In this document: positions 31,901 to 41,138 of the stretch, piece after piece
Layout: each line of letters opens with the position of its first letter
How positions within the stretch are numbered: position 1 is the stretch's first letter
Assembly: GCA_963169105.1 (NCBI GenBank)
Contig: OY720640.1
Location: 116,980,085 to 117,044,084 of the forward strand
DNA: 64,000 bases
DNA from: Ceriagrion tenellum
Lineage: Eukaryota; Arthropoda; Insecta; Odonata; Coenagrionidae
Direction of reading: 5' to 3'
Notes under the pieces: model-generated
The model's input: the letters and a program-made list of their open reading frames with translations, nothing else
Databases searched by the model: none
What the model was told of the DNA's origin: nothing
Position numbers and translations under genes: made by a program

Positions 31901-32310
31901 CCGAATCCCTTCTGCTCCACGGACACCCTCCCTGTCTTCTCGGCCCACCCACTCATCCTGTCGGCGATGATACCTGCATATAATTTAGCCAGGGTGGGCC
32001 CTAATGTCAGTGGGCGCCAGTTCTCAATCTAGTCCCTGGCGCCCTTTTTGAAGATGAGCACTGTCCGGGTTTCCTTCCATTTGTCTGGGATTCGGCCTGC
32101 ATTAAAGCACTGTTGGAAGATGGTCCTCAGGATGTGGCCACCTTTATCCGCATTGCAGAGATCGACATACGTTATGTTGTCCTTCCCTGGTGCAGAGTTT
32201 GACATGCGGCCCAGCCTCTTCCAAATTTCTCCTGCGGAGAACGGTCTTAATAAGCAGTTGAGGTCATCGTTGAGGCTGGGCATATTAATATTCACCATAT
32301 CTCTTTGAAG
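28915..32310 (-). pseudogene. REL-1 copy 3, 5'-truncated, nearly complete RT and endonuclease
   Basis: Frames 32298-32029, 31956-31435, 31422-30613 and 30631-29789 together cover RT to stop, with only about three frame breaks. Motifs: RLGRMSNSAPGKDNITYVDL, ENWRPLTLGPTLAKLYAG (around a stop near 32030), KAGVKQGCPLSPILFN, a catalytic box reading VLAYADVALA (one Asp lost), the knuckle CRRCGWQSETLPHVLSH and the nuclease PD motif RPDLVVVDEG. The second nuclease Asp follows an insertion of about 6 residues (HRSQTHRDK) not seen in the other copies. The 3' UTR (29788-28915) has the hairpin cassette and ends AATAAACATTATT against the K repeat. Confidence 0.88.
29506..29657 (-). other. three-hairpin cassette in REL-1 copy 3 3' UTR
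   Basis: The sense-strand loops are CGCTTTACA (29650-29642), CTCTTTACA (about 29585-29577) and CCCTTTACA (29525-29517). They sit on stems of about 5-10 bp whose sequences differ from one another and from those in copy 2, with paired changes (for example GGCGG opposite CCGTC with a G-U pair). Confidence 0.7.
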
Positions 32311-32560
32311 GCTTCCGCGACTCTTATAATTATTAATGTTGCTCTATTCAGGTATTTCCTTCGCGTTTTGTTTTTTTGACAACAGTTTCTCCCCTCTTCC
32401 TGGGGGCGTCTTCAGGTCCGTTGGACATTTTTGTAATTGTTATTATTTATTTTCCGTTATGTATTGCGTTGCTAGTACATCTAGGACCATAGGGTGCCTC
32501 GATTGCCCGCTCCTCGTTGTGGTTTCACCACTCTCTCCCAGGTTGAGGAAAGTGGGTATC
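32311..32560. other. spacer, no gene
   Basis: AT- and T-rich sequence between the truncated start of REL-1 copy 3 and an I-like 5' fragment. Nothing was recognised. Confidence 0.4.
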
Positions 32561-32803
32561 TACCCCTGCGGGTAGGGGGATGGAGAATACTCCCGCAGTA
32601 TCCCTGCTTGTGGTAAGAGGCGACTAGAAGGGCGGGGAGGTGAAACCGCGAAAACAAACCCCCAGGCAGCAAAGGGATGCGTCCGGACAGTTTTGTGGGT
32701 CCACTGTCTGTGTGCGGCCATACCAGCTGGCCTGCGATCCACCCGCATATTTGCCATGTGCGGAGACCCGTAAGGGGGAGAAGGGGATCCTGGTGGGTGA
32801 GTT
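32561..32803 (+). mobile_element. I-like 5' UTR fragment (copy B), 3'-truncated
   Basis: 243 bp nearly identical to 1631-1873 of copy A, starting at the same first base. It stops at GGTGGGTGAGTT, where a TA microsatellite begins. Losing the 3' side is unusual for a retrotransposon that is copied from its 3' end, so a later rearrangement is likely. Confidence 0.85.
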
Positions 32804-32824
32804 AATATATATATTTATAATAGA

Positions 32825-32880
<56 letters not shown>

Positions 32881-32887
32881 AATATAT
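32804..32887. repeat. (TA)n microsatellite
   Basis: About 80 bp of almost pure TA dinucleotide repeats join the copy B fragment to a REL-1 fragment. Such tracts are prone to breakage and slippage. Confidence 0.95.
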
Positions 32888-33275
32888 GTCTATTAAAACA
32901 TTGGGGTCTCTTCTTCGGAGTCTCGAGGTGTGGGAATCGTTCTCTGACCAGGTGGGAGCCCAAGGTTTGTGGGATACATAATTTTGCCCATCACATGCGA
33001 AACAAATATCCCGCGACCATCGGATAGCGTCGGAGACCATCAATTTGGCGATCCGACCGACGCTTCGCTTAGCGATACCGAGGTCGCGGAAAACCACCCA
33101 ATTTTGGGGATCCCACGCCCCCAGGGCCACTAAGTGCACAGGGACCACGAATGCACTTAAAGAAACAGTGTACCCGCGGTCGGCGAGTTGCTGCGAGATG
33201 ACAGCATATTTTTCGAATTTTGATTGCCTGGCAATGTCCAAGGCTGTCTTTCGGTTTTCAAAGGGCACTGTAACG
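32888..33275 (-). pseudogene. REL-1 C-terminal fragment
   Basis: The minus-strand frame from 33268 reads PFENRKTALDIARQSKFEKY, then ALGAWDPQNWVVFRDLGIAK and SVGRIAKLMVSDAIRWSRDI to the WAPTW end. A short insertion (VPVHL) lies before ALGAW. It lacks the PD motif and 3' UTR and is cut at the TA tract. It lies back to back with a plus-strand REL-1 3' UTR. Confidence 0.82.
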
Positions 33276-33655
33276 CCGCGAACCGGACGCGTCAGTCGCC
33301 GCTATCAAAATTCAAAATTTAAATTATTTATTCATTCTTTATCATAAGACTTTTGGACCTCCGGAATGTCAACACCTGGTCGCCCATGCCGGGGACTATT
33401 TTACTTTTTTATTTTCCTACTTTTAAAGTCTCTACCTGTTTTTAATCCGTTTTCTCTTTTAAAAACCTTTATAGGACGAGCTGGGACGATCGTCGGTGCC
33501 TTGGTCAAGGAAGAAAAATACAAAATCAAAAATTGATAATTAAAAACGTGCAATATTAAAAATATATGTATAATATATAAAATAACAATGATTGTAATAT
33601 AATATAAAATTTAAAGCCACTGTGGCACATATGTAATAACAGAATGTGCAATAAA
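33276..33655 (+). mobile_element. REL-1 3' UTR fragment in opposite orientation
   Basis: It contains the GGACCTCCGGAATGTC segment, a GCCACTGTGGC hairpin and a TGCAATAAACATATTA end, matching the distal 3' UTR of REL-1 copy 4. The three-hairpin cassette is absent. The tail is not followed by U2. Confidence 0.75.
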
Positions 33656-33825
33656 CATATTAACACAGAGGTTTTGGTCTGGTCGAGGGGTGTATATGTC
33701 ATACCTGTCTCAGGGCGGAAGTTCCCTGTAATTGAAGGTCACTGACATTTCCCATTACCCCTCCTATCGGCCGCCGACCAAGAGCCCTCGTGGCTCTGGC
33801 TCAGTCGGTTCGATTAACATCACCT
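33656..33825. other. spacer, no gene
   Basis: 170 bp between two REL-1 pieces. Nothing was recognised. Confidence 0.4.
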
Positions 33826-35515
33826 TCAGGCGGCATACCGATCACCGTTCTCGCATACGCGGATGACATCGCGCTGGTTGCTCAGAACCCGGACAGGATG
33901 ATGAAGCTGCTCGATCTCGCCGATCGAATTGCGGCGTGGAGCAGGTTGTTTCATCCCTCGCAAGTGTGCGAAGCTCCACGTCACCGGTGGGCGGGTGAGG
34001 GCGACGGAGTTTCGTCTGGGGGGCGGGAGACCAGCCATTATGGCGGAAGGCGAGAGTTATGATTACTTAGGGGTCCCCACGGGGTTCGAAGTAGATCAAA
34101 CGCCAGGGCGCCTCATCGAGGATTTAATTGAAAACATCGACGCGTTAGACGCATCATTGCTGACGCCCTGGCAGAAAATTGAGGCTTTAAATTTATTTAA
34201 CAGACTAAACTAGGTTTAATTCTACGGGGAGGTAAAGTAAAGAAGGGCCCTGTAAAAATTTTAGATAAAAGAACCAAGAGGGCCCTTGAAGAGTGGATGT
34301 ACCTCCCCAACAGATCCTCGTGGGAGATCTGCCACCTGGCTCCGCGGAAGGGATGCGCAGGCGTCTTCCCGACCGCGGACCAGGTGGATATTTTAACTGT
34401 CTCATGCCTTCTGTCTTTTATCTTGCAGGGAGCCGTGGGTGAGAGCGATGGTGGACGATGCCATTATTAAGACAGTGAAAAAAAGTACCCGGCAGGAACC
34501 AGAGGGGAGAGATATTGCAGAGTACCTCTCCGGGAGCATGCGGGCGGAGTTCGGGAGATACCGTTTCGACGTCGCGTCTTTGTGGTCTGACGCCCGGATG
34601 CCGTCTAGCCGATTGGCTTCTAAAATTGGACTGTCCTGGAACTGGAGTGACGTGAGGAGGGAGTTTGAGATCGTCATTCGGCCCAGGGCAGAGAGCCCGA
34701 CGTCGTTCGTGTTCCCCCCAGCAAAGTTCACGTTAGGGAAGCTGCTGCGAGATGCTGTGCGACATCAATACCTTGCCCGTCTTTTGGCTAAACCTGACCA
34801 GGGCAAGGTATTTGAATGTCTTTCGGTATCGCCTTTTTCGAATCACTTTTTACGGACGGGCGCCAATACGCGATTTGCAGATTGGCGCTTCGTCCACCGG
34901 GCACGTTTGGGTGTTGTCCCTCTGAATGCCGCTATGAGGTGGGGTCCTCGGGATGACCTCCGGTGTAGGCGATGTGGATTTCAGAGTGAGACGCTCCCTC
35001 ATGTGCTAAATCACTGTACGGCGCATTCAGCTGCGTGGAGGGGCCGACACGATGTTATCTTGCATCGTCTCGCCGAGGAGGTTCCTCGCGAAGGCGTGGA
35101 AATTCGCATCGATCAAGTTCCACCAATGATCGAATCTTCCCTGAGGCCTGATCTTGTGGTTGTTGACGAGGGACGTAGAAAAATCGTCATCGTTGACGTT
35201 ACTGTGCCCTTTGAAAACCGGAAGACAGCCTTGGACATTGCCAGGCAATCAAAATTCGAAAAATACTCTGACATCTCGCAGCAACTCGCCGACCGCGGGT
35301 ACACTGTTTCTTTAAGTGCACTCGTGGTCGGGGCCCTGGGGGCGTGGGATCCCCAAAATTGGGTGGTTTTCCGCAACCTTGATATCGCTAAGCGAGGCGT
35401 CGGTCGGATCGCCAAATTGATGGTCTCAGACGCTATCCGATGGTCGCGGGATATTTGTCTCGCATGTGATGGGCAAAATTATGTATCCCACAAACCTTGG
35501 GCTCCCACCTGGTGA
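33826..35515 (+). pseudogene. REL-1 copy 4 coding region, 5'-truncated, with intact endonuclease
   Basis: It starts in the RT palm (GGIPITVLAYADDIALVAQN) and passes through frameshifted thumb segments. From 34439 to 35515 it is open for 358 codons. That frame has the linker, the knuckle CRRCGFQSETLPHVLNH, the nuclease core RPDLVVVDEGRRKIVIVDVTV with both acidic residues, and the C-terminal VSDAIRWSRDI ... WAPTW. This is the best preserved REL-1 endonuclease here and a good reference for the family. The truncated RT means it is not autonomous. Confidence 0.9.
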
Positions 35516-36411
35516 GAGAACGAGTCCCTCACCTTGAGACTCCGAAGACGAGACCCCAATGTTTTAATACAGACTTTTTTATCTGTTATATCTGTTATCT
35601 GTTTTTATTCATTATATATTTATGTGTTCGTCTTGTTATAGCCAGAGTTTTTATTTTCTATGACTGGCGGCCCTTCACACTGTCAGTCAGTTTTACTTTT
35701 ATCACTCTGGCTTTTTTTTATTCTCCCTGCTCTTTACACCGGGAATTTTCTTTTTTAAAGTTTTTACGCGCCTGTATTTTTAACTTTTTATTACTTCCGG
35801 CACTATACACCGGGAGTTTTTAATCTATTTATTTATTTATTATTATACCCCTTTTTTAAATTTAAATTATGCCGGCGCGATATTTTATTAGGGTCTGTGT
35901 CTAAAGAGTGGCTCTCGCGTAGCTTACCTTTTCCTTAGGGTTAAGCGGAAATGAGGGGCCCTCTGTTTATTTTTATTATTGAGGCGACTTTTTTATCGCC
36001 GAATTTTATCCTTTCATTTTCTTTCTCTATACGGCATTCCGGATCAAAATTCAAACATTTATTGAAATTATATTATCCACTATATTTCTTTCGGACCTCC
36101 GGAATGTCAAAACCTGGTCGCCAATTCCGGGGTCATTTTTTACTTTTTTATTTCACCAATTTTAATCTTTTATCTACTTATTGATTTTAATCCGCCTCAG
36201 TTTTTTTAAAACCTTTTACGACGAGCTGGTACAGCTGCTGGTGCCACGTACGAGGAAGTAAAATTAGCAAACTGAAAATTTGAATTAATTACAAAATATC
36301 TTTAGAATTCATATATTATATATTTATAAAAACATTTCTTGTAAAATGACATAATACAAAAAGCCACTGTGGCATATATTGTAAATGAAATGTGTGCAAT
36401 AAACATTATTA
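35516..36411 (+). other. REL-1 copy 4 3' UTR with structured elements, ending at U2
   Basis: About 0.9 kb. In order it holds the three-hairpin cassette (35663-35817), the 'gcgtagcttacctt' block, a hairpin near 35982, a long-range stem (GGCATTCCGG at 36033 with CCGGAATGTC at 36099), a GCCACTGTGGC hairpin near 36363 and AATAAACATTATTA at the end. U2 sequence starts at the next base. Confidence 0.8.
35663..35817 (+). other. three-hairpin cassette in REL-1 copy 4 3' UTR
   Basis: The stem-loops are ACTGGCGG-CCCTTCACA-CTGTCAGT (35663-35687, 8 bp with two G-U pairs), TCCCTG-CTCTTTACA-CCGGGA (35724-35744, one mismatch) and ACTTCCGG-CACTATACA-CCGGGAGT (35793-35817, 8 bp). Spacing is 61 and 69 nt from start to start. 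Loop length is nine in all three. Confidence 0.75.
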
Positions 36412-36431
36412 ATCTGTTCTTATCAGCTTAA
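36412..36431 (+). ncRNA. U2 snRNA fragment, nt 39-58, between REL-1 and REL-2
   Basis: ATCTGTTCTTATCAGCTTAA matches insect-like U2 for 20 bases. It lies exactly between the REL-1 3' end and the 5' side of REL-2 copy 3, whose first Met is 24 bp further on. It is best read as a target duplication from successive insertions at one U2 site. Confidence 0.85.
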
Positions 36432-37470
36432 TTGCCACTATTTCCATTGCAGAACATGCCTCCACGACTAAGAAGGAAGACTGCAGACACCGGGGAACCA
36501 CCACCACCTCCTCCTCAGCGGCCGCTACCGGAACCGGGACCATTCCCCGAGGACCAGCCAAGGAGTCCACCTGAGGATGACCCCGGACAGGACACCACAG
36601 ACGAGACGACGACGCCGTCGGTGGGGAAGGACATCGCCTTTTGCCACCCCCCAGCCCTCACCGGAAGGAGGAGACGGCACTCCGGAGCAGCGGCAGCCGA
36701 CGACACCTGGACGAGACACCCCTGGAATCGACATCAAATCCGGCCAAGAGGACGACCCCGGATTTGACGACACCGATGGACCATCGGCCACCCGGACGGA
36801 TGACCGCCTCGTGGTTTACTTCCCCGTCGCCGACGCCCTTGCCTGCACGGAGGAGGGATGCGGCCTCACATTCATGGCGAAAGAGTGGACGGCCATGAGA
36901 AGGAGTCTCCTGCGCCACGTCTCCGAGAGCCACGGCCTCGGAGGACTAAAAACTGTGAACATCTGCAGAATCTGCAAGCAGGAGACCGGAAGGAAGCCGT
37001 CCACTCACCCATGCCTGAGGGGAGGACTGCGAAGGGAAGCCAACGAAGACTACCGATTCAAGGGCAGGTACTGCGGGTGGGCTTGCACCACCAGGCGGGG
37101 GTTGTCAAACCACGAGGCGGCAACACACCAGCGTCCAGCACAAGAAGTGGAGGACCTTCCGGCCATCCAGGAGGCCCAGGAGGAGCTGGACGCCGAGGCC
37201 GCCGCGGAGGACCACCTGGACGACGACGGAGGGGACGGGGCCCACACACCCACGGCAGACCACCAGCCAGTGGAGGGAGAGGACGCACCATCGCCGCCGG
37301 AGAATGTGCCAACCACACCAGAGGGCACACCACAGCCTCCGGAACCCGCGGCCAACGAGAAGACTTGGATCGACAGATTGCATAGCACTGTCGATCGGCC
37401 GTGGGAGGAGTTCCAGGTTGTGGTAGAGGAGTTCATCTCGGCAATAAAAGAGCGGCAAAAAACTGTGTAG
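36432..37470 (+). pseudogene. REL-2 copy 3, 5' end and N-terminal zinc-finger region
   Basis: The first ATG is at 36456, starting MPPRLRRKTADTG followed by a Pro-rich stretch. A frame change near 36650 moves to the frame starting at 36577, which stays open to the TAG at 37470. That frame has two Cys/His modules: CTEEGCGLTFMAK ... LLRHVSESH and NICRICKQETGRKPSTHPC, then YCGWACTTRRGLSNHEAATH, a C2H2-like finger. Such fingers bind target DNA in R2/NeSL elements. The C-terminal part is acidic and Pro-rich. The leader of only about 24 bp suggests transcription from the host U2 promoter. Confidence 0.78.
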
Positions 37471-40008
37471 ACCCCCCCCGTCTCTACTCATTCCACGAAC
37501 CTCCCGGCGGCTCATCATCACCGGACGCGACCCAACCCCCGACGGCCACAGAACAAGTACGACCCCCAGGCGGCGGCACGGATCCAAAAGATGTTCCGCA
37601 GCCACCCGAGGAAAGCAGTCAAAGAGGTCCTGGAGCAGGAGTCTCCCTACTGCGATATCCGAAAGGAGGACGTGAACACCACTTCCGCCGAGTCCACCAG
37701 GATGTCGCAGTAGCCAACACCCAGGAGACAGGCGACGACGGCACCCGCTCGGCCCACCAGGCGACGACGGAAGCCGAGCGGAAACAGCTCCAGGTCAGGG
37801 TGACTGCGAGGGAAGTGTCTGCACGCCTGGGGAGGATGAGGAACACGGCCCCCGGACCGGACGGAGTGACCTACGGGGACCTGAGGATGGCGGACCGTCG
37901 GGGGAAGATAATGGCGGCAATATTCGACCGCTGCCTGAGGGAGAAGAGGACTCCATGCTCGTGGAAGACCTCTCGAACAGTCCTCCACAAGGGGGGGACC
38001 GCCAGGACATCGGCAACTGGAGGCCCATTGCACTTGGCAATACCATCGCCAAGCTGCACGCCGGGGTGCTCGCCGATCGCCTCCTCCAATGGGCGATCAG
38101 CGACCGAAGGATGCACCCCGCGCAAAAGGGCTTCCGGGAGTTTGAGGGGTGCCACGATCACAACTTCACCCTCCAGGCGGCGTTCGACGAATGCCGCCGA
38201 CGCCGGACCAACATCAGCATTGCCTGGCTGGACCTTGCCTGGCTGGACCTCAAAAACGCCTTCGGGTCGATGCCGCACGAGCACATCAGCCGCACCCTGA
38301 GGAAGATGGACCTCCCCGAGGAGACGCTGATGACCGTGGAGGAGCTTGAGAAGAACTCCACGGTCATCAGAACCGCCAACGGCGACACCGGCAAAATCAA
38401 CATCCGTGCCGGTGTCAAACAAGGCTGCCCGCTATCACCGATCATCTTCAACCTCGGGATGGAACCGGTGATCCGTGCAGTGGCCGGCGAAGCGGGGAGG
38501 TCGGAAGTTACCATCCAGGGAAGAGCCATCTCCATCTTGGCTTACGCTGATGACCTGGTGCTCGTCGCGAAGGACCCGGGGCACCTGCAGCGCCTCCTGG
38601 ATAAGGCCGGAGCGGAGGCAACGGCTGCAGGACTTGAGTTCAAGCCAGGAGAGTGCTCCACCATTTTTCTTGTCTTTTCGCAGCGAGGACCCGTCCAGAC
38701 CTTCCGGACAACGATCCAAGGAGCAGAGATCACCGAGCTGAGGGAGGCGGAGGCCTACAAGTACCTGGGGGTCCCCTTCGGATTCCACTTCGACCAGACC
38801 CCCAGGGAAGAAATCTAGCGCCTGGGCGAGGACCTCCGGAAGGTGGACGAGAGCCTCCTCGCCCCCTGGCAGAAGATTGCGGCCACCAACATCTTCCTCC
38901 TCCCTCGCCTGGAGTTCATCCTCCGGGCTGGCGCGATCAAGAAGGACCTCGTCGACCTAGACCGCAGGCTGAAGTCCCTGGGAAAGAAGTGGCTGCATCT
39001 CCCGAAGAGGGCGTCGGCGGAGATGGTCTACCTGGGGCACCAGCATGGAGGGGCTGGACTCCTGCCGCTCCAGGAACAGGTCGACGTCCTCACCGTGGCG
39101 CACGGCTACAGGACGTTGCACTCCCGCGACCCCAACGTCCGGCTCCTGGCCTGGGGTCGCCTAAGGGAAGTGGTGAAGAGGACGACGAGGAGACCGCAAA
39201 CCTCCGAAGACCTCGCGGAATACCTGTCTGGTAGCCTCCGCGGGGACTTCGGCTCCCTCTTCACCCAAGTCCGCGCCGCATCACGTCGCCTCGCCGGCAG
39301 AATCGGCATGAGCTGGAGGTGGGCAGCCGAGCTCAAAGAAATGGAGATCAACATCAGGGACGCCGAGGACGGGAACGAGGACCGGCCCCCCTTCGTCAAA
39401 ATCCCGCCGGGGGCCGTCAGGATCTTGACGGCCACCCTCAAGAACGCGGTGAGGCGCACATACCTCCGACGACTGTGCGCCAAGCCAGACCAGGGGAAGG
39501 TCCTCGAGGTGTCCTCTAAGTCAGCGGCCTCCAATCACTACCTGGTGGGAGGGCGATACACCAGGTTCTGCGATTGGAGGTTCGTGCACCGAGCTCGGCT
39601 AGACCTGCTCCCGCTCAACGCCTGCAGACGATGGGAGGCGGGAGGCGACAGATGCTGCCGGAGATGCGGTAAAGCGGACGAAACTCTACCGCACGTCCTA
39701 AATCACTGCCTGCGCCACTCGGGGACTTGGCAGAGACGTCACAACGCGGTCCAGGATCGCCTGACCTGCGCCCTGCGAGGACGCCGGGGACGCGCCGGAG
39801 AAGACATCCGAGCCAACCAGCGCGTACCCGGGACGGACTCGACACTCAGGCCAGACATCCTCATCACATCGGAGGACCGAAAGAAGATGCAGCTGCTCAA
39901 CGTGGTAGTCCCGTTCGAAAACCGGCAAAAGGCCCTGCTGGCAGCCAGGCGGCACAAGGAGGAGAAGTATGCGCCCCTGGTGGAACATCTTCGCCAGCAG
40001 GGAAACGC
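37471..40008 (+). pseudogene. REL-2 copy 3: RT to endonuclease, 3'-truncated
   Basis: After frameshifted pre-RT sequence (DVAVANTQETGDDG and RLGRMRNTAPGPDGVTYGDL), the frame 37955-38818 holds GNWRPIALGNTIAKLHAGVL, KQGCPLSPIIFN and the catalytic ILAYADDLVLVA. A 15-bp tandem duplication near 38222 doubles AWLDL. A single in-frame TAG at 38816 separates it from the same frame running to 40008: thumb, PDQGKVLEV linker, knuckle CRRCGKADETLPHVLNH and nuclease RPDILITSEDRKKMQLLNVVV. The last Asp position reads Asn (LLNVV), so the core may be inactive. It ends after LVEHLRQQGN at a junction with an antisense REL-1 piece. Confidence 0.85.
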
Positions 40009-40009
40009 G

Positions 40010-40640
40010 GACGCGTCCATCGGCGAGATCGAGCAGCTTCATCATCCCGTCCGGGTTCCGAGCGACCAGCGCGATGTCATCCGCGTAGGCGAGAACGGTG
40101 ATCGGGATGCCGCCGACCCGAAAGCCTGCATTTTCCTTTTGCGCAGCTAAGCTGCGGACCAGGTATTCTATACTAAAATTACATAAAATGGGGCTAAGCG
40201 GACAACCTTGGTTAACTCCCGCTTTTAGCGGTATGGTCTGCGTTTCTCCTTCCTTCGTCCTCACGGTCGTACGTCCCCCCGAGTACATGTCCTTAACAAT
40301 ATTGATTAGGGACACCTAAACTCGTCACTCCTGAGAATATGACCGTGAGGCACCGATCCAAAAGCATTAGAAAGATCAAGGAAGGGGACGCAGACCTGGC
40401 CACGTTTCCTGCGTACCTCTTCTAGAATCTTTTGTATGATAAAATTGTTTTCATAACATCATTCGTGGGGACCGAAGCCCTTCTGTTCGGCATACACCCG
40501 GCCCGTTCTTTGCATACAATTTAGCCAGGGTGGGCCCTAGCGTTAGTGGGCGCCAGTTCTCAATATGATCCCTGGCGCCCTTCTTAAAGATTAACACAGT
40601 CCGGGTGTCCTTCAGGGTCAGACTCCTGAAAATATGACCG
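40010..40640 (-). pseudogene. REL-1 RT fragment
   Basis: On the minus strand: DTRTVLIFKKGARD, ENWRPLTLGPTLAKLYA, then frame 40315-40030 with MYSGGRTTVRTKEGETQTIP, GCPLSPILCN and VLAYADDIALVA. A small repeated piece (the CGGTCATATTTTCAGGAGT region) at 40615-40650 duplicates sequence found near 40340. It is truncated at both ends. Confidence 0.8.
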
Positions 40641-40649
40641 TGAGGACGA

Positions 40650-41138
40650 GTTCACCAATGTTTATTGCACATAACTTTGATTACATTATATGCCACTGTG
40701 GCTTCATACTTTCTGCTGATATACAGGATTTTTAAAAATTTATATATTGACAATTCTTATAATATTTGACATTTAATTCAAACTTTTCATTCATGTTTTT
40801 CTTCCTTATCAGTGGCACCATCGGTCGTCCCAGCTCGTCCTAAAAAGTTTTTTAAAACGGGGAGACTGATTAAAATCAATAAATAAATAAAAATTACTTT
40901 AAAATTGACAAAATAAAAAAGTTAAAATGTCCCCGGCAGGGGCGACCAGGTGTTGACATTCCGGAGGTCCGAAAGTGAATTGATATAGATGAATAATTAA
41001 ATTTTGATCCGAATGCCGTATAAAGTAAAAGAGGAGGAAATTAAAATTCGGCGATAAAAAGTCGCCTTCAATAAAAGAAAAATGAACAGAGGGCCACTCA
41101 TTTCCGCTTAACTCTGAGGAAAGGGTAAGCTACGCGGT
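40650..41138 (-). mobile_element. REL-1 3' UTR fragment
   Basis: It contains the 'gtaagctacgcgg' block, the GACATTCCGG ... CCGAATGCC pair (one G lost), a GCCACAGTGGC hairpin and ends TGCAATAAACATTGG. The three-hairpin cassette is missing. U2 does not follow. Upstream (plus-strand right) it joins an unrelated Ser/Pro-rich frame. Confidence 0.75.

Noticed and set aside
33740..33825. tRNA-like words near GGCTCAGTCGGTTCGATT
   Set aside because: No cloverleaf could be drawn. The arms do not pair and the spacing is wrong.
37050..37605. Minus-strand frames up to 166 codons opposite REL-2
   Set aside because: The plus strand has zinc-finger modules and continues into the RT. The minus frames have no motif.
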